Source: Planctomycetota bacterium
Lineage (GTDB): Bacteria > Planctomycetota > Planctomycetia > Pirellulales > Pirellulaceae
Assembly (NCBI GenBank): GCA_019347795.1
Contig: JAHWKS010000210.1
Location: forward strand, 1-7,924
DNA: 7,924 nucleotides
Direction of reading: 5' to 3'
Of the stretch, positions 1 to 6,062 are shown piece after piece. The position numbers were made by a program, and so were the translations under genes. The notes beneath the pieces are model-generated. The model did not search any database, was not told where the DNA came from, and was given only the letters and a program-made list of their open reading frames with translations. The stretch's first letter is position 1; every line of letters begins with the position of its first letter.

Positions 1-3
1 GTC

Positions 4-32
4 TTGATTGGTAGCAAGCTGCGATGTAGCAT
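4..32 (+). promoter_or_regulatory. candidate sigma70-type promoter for the antitoxin-like gene
   Basis: A TTGATT hexamer (4-9) is followed after 17 bases by TAGCAT (27-32), a 4/6 match to the -10 consensus. Transcription from it would start near base 39, just ahead of a GAGGA ribosome-binding site (46-50) and the ATG at 60. The spacing is ideal but the -10 box is weak, and the window begins only three bases upstream, so an upstream co-transcribed gene cannot be excluded. Confidence 0.3.
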
Positions 33-59
33 TCGCCGACAGCTTGAGGATCTCCGCCC

Positions 60-306
60 ATGACAATATCCCAAGAGGCGCTCGATCGTTTTTACCAAAT
101 CGCTTCCGAGCGGATCCAAAGCGTCGGCGTCGGATCTTCCGAGGAGCTTTTTGATCTTTGGAAGCTATTGAATCCCGCGCCGGATGAACAAACCGAAATC
201 GACGCTGCCATCTACCATCTACCGCGGGATCGACGACATGAACGCCGGCCGGCATCGGTCCGCTCGTGAAGCGACGGAAGTGATTCGGCAAAGGCTCACG
301 TTATAA
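60..306 (+). pseudogene. frameshifted small antitoxin-like protein
   Basis: The reading frame opens at ATG 60, nine bases after a GAGGA ribosome-binding site (46-50), and as it stands runs only to a TGA at 267-269 (69 aa) with an arginine-rich, unnatural-looking tail. The sequence CCATCTA is tandemly duplicated at 208-223. Deleting one 7-bp unit joins residue Tyr52 to the next frame, which continues to TAA at 304-306 and gives a 79-aa protein. The restored C-terminus contains RGIDDMNAGRHRSAREATEV. This pattern of an Asp-rich helix, a Gly-Arg turn and a final helix ending in basic residues resembles the C-terminus of ParD/RHH-like or other addiction-module antitoxins; I recognise the style, not a specific family. 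Such genes usually precede a RelE/ParE-type toxin. None follows here, because the convergent VWA gene ends 13 bases downstream. It is probably a decayed orphan antitoxin. A functional 69-aa version, or a sequencing or assembly error, remains possible. Confidence 0.65.
208..223 (+). repeat. 7-bp tandem duplication causing a frameshift
   Basis: CCATCTA occurs twice in direct succession, followed by CC (2.3 perfect copies). The second copy shifts the frame of the surrounding antitoxin-like gene by one base. A simple replication-slippage duplication explains both the repeat and the frame break. Confidence 0.85.
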
Positions 307-319
307 ATGCAGTTGGCGT

Positions 320-2809
320 CTACGCCAGGCGCGCCATCTTGCGGAGCCACCATTCGCCGAGCATCAGGGTCATTAGGGCGATGAACCAGATCGGCGTGCT
401 CCAAAGGGGATGGTTGCGGGTGAGCGTTTCGACGATCGGCTCGGCGGTGAGGTTGTCGGGAAGCCCCGAGACGGTGGCGAGGTCGTAGGAGCGGCCGCCG
501 GTGGCGCGGGCCAGCTCTTCTTGAAGGGCGGCGTCGCGGATGGCGCGGCGGCGCTCGGCGGAGACGTTCGTGGACTCGAACCGCACCTCGCTGGCGTTGT
601 CGGTGATCGGGTCTTCGACGCGGACCGCGTACTCGCCGGCGGCGTAGAGCGGAATCCGGGCTTCGTAGACGCCGGGGCGCAGCAGAGGAACATTGATCGG
701 TCGTGTCGACTCGCCGCCCGGGCCGTCGGGAAGCGTGAGCGTGGCGGAGAGCGAGGTCAGCGGCGAGTCGTCGCCTCCAAGCGGCTCGAAGTTCTCGTCG
801 AAGGCTTCCACGGTGAGGGTGGCCGTCTCCTCGGCGCGGTATTGTCGGCGATCGGTCCGCACGACGAACCGCTTCTCGGCCCCCAGGGCGTGGCTCATTC
901 CCAGCCGATGGATCAACTGCGACCAAAAGCGGCGGTAATACTTCTCGCCGTACATCCGCCGCAGCCGCCAGGTCTCGTTCATCGCCAGGTACACCACTTC
1001 GCCGTTGCCGTACTTGCGAATGGCGATCAGGGGCTGCGGGGTGCGGCCGTCGAGCACGGTGTCGCTGGGATGGGCCGCGAGCGTCTCAGCCTGCTCGTGC
1101 AGCCCCCGCACCGGTTGATACCACGGCAGGCGGCCAAGCAGACTCCACGCCCGGTTGTTCTCCGCCTCGTCGTCGCCCAGGGTCATGAACGGATACAGCT
1201 CGGCCTGCGGCGTGAGCGTCAGGCGGAACTCGGCCGAGTCGCGCAGCTTTGAGCCGCGCTCCACGAGCACGGGAAGCATCTCCTCCAGCGGCGAGCCGGC
1301 CAGCTCGCCCGGCCCGAACCGCGGTCCGGAGATCACCACCAGCCCGCCGCCGAAGACGCCTACGAACTGCTTGACCATCTCGCAGAAGCGATCGCCGAGC
1401 ATCCCGCCCGGCACGTCCCCCAGGAAAACGACATCGTTGGCGAAAAACTCGCTCCGGGCGGGAGTGAGGGTGGGAAGGAAGAGTACGTTGCTCTCCCGCA
1501 CCCGCGGATCGCTGGAAGCCAGGTAGGTGCGGAAGCCCTCCATGCCGACCAACTTGTCCCGATGGAAGACCTCTTTGATGAACCGCCATTCCCAGTCCGG
1601 CTCGTAGGCGACGTACATCAGCCGCAGGTAGTCGTCAATGATGTTCATCTCCCGCGAGGAGCGGTTGTTCTGCTCGACCGACTCGCCGGAGAGCGGCAAC
1701 GCCTCGGCGATGAACTCGAACCGCCCCGCCTCTTCCGGCGTGTAAGGAAACTCAACCTGCTGAACCGGCCCCTCCAATCGACCATTCTTGTCGCCGACCA
1801 CGATCTCATCGACCGTGACTCCTGACTCCTGACCCCTGACCCCTGACCCCTGACCCCCGCTCAATCTCCGCCCGACGACTCGCACGTTCACATCCTGCCC
1901 CTCCAGTCCCGTCTGCCGCAGCTTCACAAACAGCGTGGTCCGCTCGGCTCGCTTCATCTTGGGATTGGTTTGCAGATCGATGGCCAGATCAATCGCCTGC
2001 AGGGCGCCCACGCCGACGGTATGAATCGGCGCCGCCACGCGAAGCGCCGGGGCCGCCTGGCGACGCTCCTCCAGCCCGAGCGGCGCGGCGCCCGAGTTGT
2101 GCTGAAAGTCGCTCACGACAATCACGCCCGCCAGGTTGCGGTTCGCTTGAGCGGCCGCGTCGTCGAGCATCGCCCCGAGGGCGGTCACCTGGCCGGTGTT
2201 GGTCAGTTGTTCCGCGATGTGATCCGGTGAAAGCTCGTCGCCGCGATCGCTGGTGCGCTGGAGCTTGCGAAGCTGGCTGGTCGAGTTTCCCTCAAAGAGG
2301 TACGGCTCGACGCGGTAGCCCTTCTGCTCCAGCCGGGCCAACCAGTTGTCGCCTTCGCCCGTTCGCAGCGACGCTTGAACCCATTCCAGCCGCGATCGCG
2401 GCTCATCGCCGGAAGGCGGCGGCACGGCGGCCGCCAGACGCGACTGCGCCTCGGCCGTCAGCTCATCCCGGAGGTCCATGCTCTCGGTGCCGTCGAAGAG
2501 CACGTACAGCAGAGGGGACGACTCGCTGGTCAGCACCAGTTGCAACACCGGTTCGGCGAGCGTCACCAGCAGCAGCGCCAGCAGGACCGCGCGAAAGGCC
2601 GCCAATCCCAACCTTGCCGGCAGCGAGCCCTTGCGCTGTCCCAGCGAGTAAAAGGCGATCGCCAGCAACACTGCCGCCGCCACTCCCAGAAAAATCCAGA
2701 AGGGGCCGGAGCGATCGGCCACCCACGGCGCCGCCAGCCGCGGCGCGGCCACGGCGTCGATCGAAGCCGCGTCGGGCAGCCCCAGAAGCCAGGAGAGAAC
2801 TTGTTGCAT
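320..2809 (-). CDS. membrane-anchored VWA / GATase-like protein
   Basis: An 829-aa protein of unknown function. Two membrane helices lie near residues 36-57 and 66-90, separated by a basic loop (GQRKGSLPAR). A VWA-type domain follows at about 98-270. Its metal site is degenerate, DGTES at 106-110 instead of DxSxS, followed by VVSDFQ (231-236) and TVGVG (264-268). A class I glutamine-amidotransferase-like region spans about 395-640 (FLGDVPGG; GGGLVVISGPRFGPG; GNGEVVYLAMNETW), with no convincing Cys-His-Glu triad. A beta-rich, Ig-like segment (about 645-750) and a C-terminal helix (803-822) ending in RKMARLA complete it. Charge placement puts the VWA and GATase parts outside the membrane. I chose the ATG at 2809, 25 bases after the TAG of the upstream VWA gene. 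The frame stays open to an ATG at 2986, but that start would overlap the neighbour's C-terminus by 152 bases and add an Arg/Pro-rich, unlikely N-terminus. No good ribosome-binding site is visible, so expression may depend on coupling. Residues 318-332 are encoded by a heptanucleotide array. Gene ends TAG at 320. Confidence 0.88.
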   Translation of the reverse strand: MQQVLSWLLGLPDAASIDAVAAPRLAAPWVADRSGPFWIFLGVAAAVLLAIAFYSLGQRKGSLPARLGLAAFRAVLLALLLVTLAEPVLQLVLTSESSPLLYVLFDGTESMDLRDELTAEAQSRLAAAVPPPSGDEPRSRLEWVQASLRTGEGDNWLARLEQKGYRVEPYLFEGNSTSQLRKLQRTSDRGDELSPDHIAEQLTNTGQVTALGAMLDDAAAQANRNLAGVIVVSDFQHNSGAAPLGLEERRQAAPALRVAAPIHTVGVGALQAIDLAIDLQTNPKMKRAERTTLFVKLRQTGLEGQDVNVRVVGRRLSGGQGSGVRGQESGVTVDEIVVGDKNGRLEGPVQQVEFPYTPEEAGRFEFIAEALPLSGESVEQNNRSSREMNIIDDYLRLMYVAYEPDWEWRFIKEVFHRDKLVGMEGFRTYLASSDPRVRESNVLFLPTLTPARSEFFANDVVFLGDVPGGMLGDRFCEMVKQFVGVFGGGLVVISGPRFGPGELAGSPLEEMLPVLVERGSKLRDSAEFRLTLTPQAELYPFMTLGDDEAENNRAWSLLGRLPWYQPVRGLHEQAETLAAHPSDTVLDGRTPQPLIAIRKYGNGEVVYLAMNETWRLRRMYGEKYYRRFWSQLIHRLGMSHALGAEKRFVVRTDRRQYRAEETATLTVEAFDENFEPLGGDDSPLTSLSATLTLPDGPGGESTRPINVPLLRPGVYEARIPLYAAGEYAVRVEDPITDNASEVRFESTNVSAERRRAIRDAALQEELARATGGRSYDLATVSGLPDNLTAEPIVETLTRNHPLWSTPIWFIALMTLMLGEWWLRKMARLA
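1816..1857. repeat. heptanucleotide tandem array, six units, inside a CDS
   Basis: Six consecutive 7-bp units read on the + strand as two TGACTCC followed by four TGACCCC, 42 bp in all with no spacers. The array lies in frame within the 829-aa VWA/GATase gene. Because 42 is divisible by 3 and the unit is 7, the encoded stretch repeats with a seven-residue period: GQGSGVR then GQESGVT. It sits between strands of a beta-rich linker region after the VWA domain, where an insertion would be tolerated. Similar heptanucleotide arrays (STRRs) are known from filamentous cyanobacteria. Confidence 0.95.
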
Positions 2810-2834
2810 GTCGTGCTGTGTGGGGTGATCTGAG

Positions 2835-5561
2835 CTATCGCGTCTCGGCGGGCGCGCTTCTTCCGGTCGTGGCCAGGATCGCCATCTCCAACCGGAGCAT
2901 GTCGAGCGCGGCGAGAATGAGCCATCGCCACCAGTTCTGACCATGAAGCTGCACGCCCGCGAGGCTGATTTCCTCGCCGGGACCAACCCACTCGAACGCG
3001 TCGCGGTGTCGGTCCAACTGAGAATGCGGGACAGGCGTCAAGTCGGACTCCTCCGCCGGGCCGGCGACCGCCAGCGGCATCCGCCACCGCGGTCCTTCCG
3101 GCGGCGACGCGGCGCTTGTTTCGGCGGAGATCGCCACGAGCTGGTACATGCCGCGCGAGAGCGGGTTTTCGATCGTCACGCCGCGCCGCTCCTGCCCGAT
3201 GAAGCCCACGTCGAGCATCTCCTCCGCCTCTTCGTCGGGCCGCGACAGGAGCACCGCCACGTCGCGCTCCGCGGAAGGGAGCGGGACGGCGATCCGCTCG
3301 ACCGTGGAAAAATTCCGCCGCGGCAGGGTGTCTTCGATCATCCCGCGGAGGATGCGGTTGTAGACCAGGTAAGCGTTGGTGAGGTGCATCGTGCTCCAGG
3401 CGGAGAACAACCCCGTCGAGACGAACATCGTCCGGCCGCGGCCGATTCGCCGCTCCACCAACAGCGGCGCCCCGTTGTCGAAGCGGCCCAAGACAGTGGG
3501 CGCTTCTTTCTCGGCGAGGCGGCCGGCCAGCGCCTCGCGCTCTTCTGCGTCGGCGGTGGGGGCCGCAGATTCTTCGGCGGGATTCACGCTGCTCCAGAGC
3601 AGCCAGTCAGGACCTTCCTCGGCGAGGGCCGCGTCGGTGGACTCCGGCTCGCCACTGGTCGGCGGCGTGAGCCGCTGCTCCCATTGTCGGCGGGCTTCGT
3701 CGCGAAGGTCGGCGATCGCCGCCTCGCTTACGTCCACCTCGACCGCTTTGAAGAACATCGGCTCGGCGTACAACTCGATCATCTCCTCTTCGGGGACGCC
3801 CGCCAGCGAGAAGAACCACTGGTTCCGCACGCTCTCGTAGGCGATCGAGAACGGCCGGACTCGCTCCGGCGCCTCATCCGGCAGGACGCCGATCGGCTCC
3901 GGCTTGAGCGGCGCGGGGAGGATCCCTTCGCCGTCGAGCCAGGCGTCGCGGCGCCAGACGAGCGGATTGAAGTCGGCGCCGGCGGCAATGAGAAGTTGCC
4001 CTCCCTGCTCGACGTACTCCCGCAACAGCGGCGTCAGTCCGCCGGGGTCGGCCAGTCCCGCCACCACCACAAGCCGCGCGTCGGCGAGCGTTTCCTGTTC
4101 GACGTCTTCGGGCGTGACGTGCCGGACCTGGATGAGTTGCTGCTCGCCGTCGCGGCCGGCGCCGGGGGCCATCAGCTTGCGAAGGCGGCGCGTCTCGCCG
4201 TAGCGGTTCCGCACCGGGTCTTCCAGTTGCGAGCCGTATTGATCGATGAACACCACCGGCAAAGCCGTCACCACGGGAACGACCAGATGCCGCTCGTCGT
4301 CGGCCGGCAGCCGATCCGGCGGAAGCGACGCGCGGACCGCAACCAGCGCCGGCCGGCCGGGCTGCGGCGCCGCGGAATTGAAGGTGTGCTGGAAAGCGAC
4401 CTCGCGGCTTCCTTCGCCCGGCTCGACGGTGATGGTGCGCGTGGCGACGGGGGCGCCGTCCGCCTCGAGCGTCACTTGCACCTCGCGCGGCGCCTGCCCG
4501 TGATGGCGGATCTCGGCGATGATCGTCGCCGGCGTCTGGACGTCGGCCAGGCCGTCCTGCACGCGGAGCGAGGCGACCCAGGTGTTCTCCGCCTCGCCCT
4601 GTGAGACATCGACCACCTGCATTCGCACGTCCTGTGGGAACTGCGGCCCACCGGGGTCGGGGAGGTTTTCCGGCCCACGATCTTGGGTTATCGCAACATC
4701 TCGGACCGGAAAATCACCCCGACCCCTTTCCTGCGGCGCCGCGGTGAAGCCGCTCCAGAGGCTTTCCTGCTGATCGGTGAAGAGGACGATTCGCTTGGCC
4801 AGGTCGGGCGCCGCCTCGCAGGCGCGCTGCGCCGTGTTCACCGCCTGGCCGATGGAGGCGGAGCGGTCAGCGACCTCGATCGAGTCCAGCGCCGCCGCGG
4901 CGTCATCCAGCGAAGGATACGGCGTCACGCTCAACGGCCGGCGCGAGCCGCACAGCGGAATGATCGACGCCCGGCTTCCCGGCGGCAGCTTCCCGAGGTA
5001 CTGGCGAGCCCGCTTCTTGGCCCCATCGAGCCGGGCGCCGTTCAGCGACTGGAAACCCATGCTGAGGCTGTTATCCACCAGCACCACCGCGTGCAGCGGC
5101 TGCGCCCCTTCGGCCGCCGCCGCCATATGCTCGGCCGAGGACTGCAGTTGAAAAGCGCTCACGCTCATGGCGATCGCCAGAAATGCGCCTGCCGCCGCGA
5201 GCGCCAACCACCGGCCCAGCGGCCGAGACCAGACGACGATGCACACCACGCCCGCCGCCACCGCCGCCAGAAATGCGAAAAATGCGAGAAGCCAGGCGCC
5301 TTCGACGCCGCGGGCCGCCAGCGGGCGAGCCAGCGCCGCCCCGACCAACAGCACCGCCAGCGTGCGGAGGATCAAGAGGGCCACGTCGCGCAGCTCAAGG
5401 ATGCGGCGGTTGCGCCGCAGCGCCTCGCGAAGGAACTCCATTGCCGCCCAAGGCAGCGTCACGTACCGCCGCCGGTTCAACAAGTGGATGATCACCGGCC
5501 CCAGCGCGCACGCCGCGCCGGCGACGAAGAACCACGGGCTGACAAAGAAGGAAAGATTCAT
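2835..5561 (-). CDS. BatA-like membrane protein with VWA and GATase-like domains
   Basis: A 908-aa protein. The N-terminus matches the BatA/aerotolerance-regulator N-terminal domain: MNLSFFVSPWFFVAGA, then ALGPVIIHLLNRRR, a basic cytoplasmic loop, and a second helix at 57-80. Two further helices follow at about 88-110 and 116-137. The VWA domain (about 155-290) has a canonical metal site, DNSLS at 163-167, plus VLFTDQQ at 259-265. A beta-rich domain (about 310-430), a GATase-like region (about 433-742, including VVFIDQYG, GGQLLIAAGADF and RRIGRGRTMFVSTG) and a C-terminal helix (about 876-897) follow. An acidic, Pro/Ala-rich low-complexity stretch covers about 633-690. The VWA part is predicted to lie outside the membrane. 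BatA proteins normally work with a MoxR AAA+ ATPase and a DUF58 protein, but neither is in the window. The ATG at 5561 is the natural start because it gives the exact family N-terminus, though no strong ribosome-binding site precedes it. The 829-aa VWA gene follows 25 bases downstream and is probably co-transcribed. Residues 279-303 are encoded by a 74-bp palindrome. The true molecular role is unknown. Confidence 0.92.
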   Translation of the reverse strand: MNLSFFVSPWFFVAGAACALGPVIIHLLNRRRYVTLPWAAMEFLREALRRNRRILELRDVALLILRTLAVLLVGAALARPLAARGVEGAWLLAFFAFLAAVAAGVVCIVVWSRPLGRWLALAAAGAFLAIAMSVSAFQLQSSAEHMAAAAEGAQPLHAVVLVDNSLSMGFQSLNGARLDGAKKRARQYLGKLPPGSRASIIPLCGSRRPLSVTPYPSLDDAAAALDSIEVADRSASIGQAVNTAQRACEAAPDLAKRIVLFTDQQESLWSGFTAAPQERGRGDFPVRDVAITQDRGPENLPDPGGPQFPQDVRMQVVDVSQGEAENTWVASLRVQDGLADVQTPATIIAEIRHHGQAPREVQVTLEADGAPVATRTITVEPGEGSREVAFQHTFNSAAPQPGRPALVAVRASLPPDRLPADDERHLVVPVVTALPVVFIDQYGSQLEDPVRNRYGETRRLRKLMAPGAGRDGEQQLIQVRHVTPEDVEQETLADARLVVVAGLADPGGLTPLLREYVEQGGQLLIAAGADFNPLVWRRDAWLDGEGILPAPLKPEPIGVLPDEAPERVRPFSIAYESVRNQWFFSLAGVPEEEMIELYAEPMFFKAVEVDVSEAAIADLRDEARRQWEQRLTPPTSGEPESTDAALAEEGPDWLLWSSVNPAEESAAPTADAEEREALAGRLAEKEAPTVLGRFDNGAPLLVERRIGRGRTMFVSTGLFSAWSTMHLTNAYLVYNRILRGMIEDTLPRRNFSTVERIAVPLPSAERDVAVLLSRPDEEAEEMLDVGFIGQERRGVTIENPLSRGMYQLVAISAETSAASPPEGPRWRMPLAVAGPAEESDLTPVPHSQLDRHRDAFEWVGPGEEISLAGVQLHGQNWWRWLILAALDMLRLEMAILATTGRSAPAETR
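4653..4726. repeat. 74-bp imperfect palindrome inside the BatA-like gene
   Basis: Arms at 4653-4673 and 4706-4726 are inverted complements in 19 of 21 positions. Each arm begins with GGGGTCGGGG when read inward, and each carries a TTTTCCGG core. Further short pairings continue inward (4675-4676 with 4703-4704, 4679-4681 with 4698-4700, 4683-4685 with 4694-4696), so nearly the whole 74 bp folds back on itself. It encodes residues 279-303 of the BatA-like protein, in the linker between the VWA domain and the following beta-rich domain. This looks like an in-frame insertion of a palindromic repeat element, comparable to the Rickettsia palindromic elements known inside genes. That origin is inferred. 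Confidence 0.8.
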
Positions 5562-5825
5562 GCCGACGCCCCAGCGCTACAATTCGCGATCGTGAATGGA
5601 AATAGCCCGCGACGAACCGTCGCCGGAGCCGGTGCAACATGGATGTCCGAAACCCGCGATGCGGAGAAAACAACGGACCGCGGCGATGCCTTCCAAATCG
5701 CTGACTGGTGGGTTGCTCTGGTTTGCTGTCGCCGCTTCGCGGCTGCGTTGGTTTGTGGGTTCTCGGATCCGCGGGCTTGCGCCCGCGGCTACATGCTGCC
5801 GCGGCTCCGCCGCTGATTAGGCGTC
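5562..5825. other. intergenic region between the small orphan gene and the BatA-like gene
   Basis: 264 bases with no convincing gene. Frames that cross it on either strand are Arg/Pro-rich shadows. The part nearest the 78-aa gene (5731-5813) holds three hairpins. The part nearest the BatA-like start should hold that gene's promoter if it is transcribed separately, but I find no good pair of -35/-10 boxes on the - strand. Confidence 0.7.
5731..5813. repeat. cluster of three GC-rich hairpins, REP-like
   Basis: Three inverted repeats follow each other. GCCGC-TTC-GCGGC lies at 5731-5743. A perfect 8-bp stem, CCGCGGGC-TTGC-GCCCGCGG, lies at 5769-5788. GCGGC-TCC-GCCGC lies at 5801-5813. They start 13 bases beyond the stop codon of the 78-aa gene, so they could terminate or protect the end of that transcript. 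No T-run follows any stem, which argues against simple intrinsic terminators. Their spacing and GC-rich stems look like a REP/BIME-type dispersed repeat; copy number elsewhere cannot be seen here. Confidence 0.6.
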
Positions 5826-6062
5826 TCACCGATTCTCACGTCCCTGTGCCTCAATTCTTCTCGCGAGGATGTCAAGCAGGTTTTGCCACCGCTCGACTAC
5901 GGCGATGTCCGACGAATCGAACTCTTCCACAGACATGCCGGTAGGGATGTGCGTCATTCGATACAGCCGCCGCCCGTCGGCTAGCTGATACGACTCCTGC
6001 TTAATCTCAGTTGGATCGACTTTCATCAGGCGCAACACCACTTCGCGACTATGTTCATTCAA
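5826..6062 (-). CDS. small orphan protein, translationally coupled to the repeat protein
   Basis: A 78-aa protein that I do not recognise. It is charged and soluble, with no signal peptide or membrane helix. A short N-terminal helix is followed by a likely beta-hairpin (about 22-48: ESYQLADGRRLYRMTHIPTG) and a C-terminal helix (about 52-74). It starts with TTG at 6062, overlapping the end of the upstream 387-aa gene by 8 nt. A perfect AAGGAG lies 4 bases upstream, inside the last codons of that gene, and an in-frame stop at 6072-6074 leaves no earlier start. An internal ATG at residue 13 would leave the AAGGAG too far away. The overlap implies translational coupling and a related job or simple co-expression. 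The THIPTG segment resembles part of class I release factors, but the GGQ motif and the rest of that domain are absent. Confidence 0.75.
   Translation of the reverse strand: MNEHSREVVLRLMKVDPTEIKQESYQLADGRRLYRMTHIPTGMSVEEFDSSDIAVVERWQNLLDILARRIEAQGRENR

Noticed and set aside
307..384. Possible toxin frame starting at ATG 307 directly after the antitoxin-like gene
   Set aside because: It encodes only 25 residues of low-complexity sequence antisense to the end of the VWA/GATase gene, with no toxin features.
2810..2986. N-terminal extension of the 829-aa gene up to ATG 2986
   Set aside because: It would overlap the upstream gene's C-terminus and adds an Arg/Pro-rich tail without homologous look. 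The ATG at 2809 starts the natural sequence just after the upstream stop.
2943..4604. A 553-aa open frame on the + strand opposite the BatA-like gene
   Set aside because: It is rich in Arg, His and Gly, has no recognisable domain, and lies fully antisense to a gene with clear membrane helices and a VWA motif. Long antisense frames are expected in high-GC coding DNA.
4683..5816. A 377-aa open frame on the + strand
   Set aside because: Composition is Arg/Pro/Gln-rich, it covers the start of the BatA-like gene in antisense and crosses the hairpin cluster, and no domain is visible.
5910..5960. THIPTG segment in the 78-aa protein as a release-factor relic
   Set aside because: The short match lacks the GGQ motif and the surrounding conserved residues of class I release factors, so chance or convergence is more likely.
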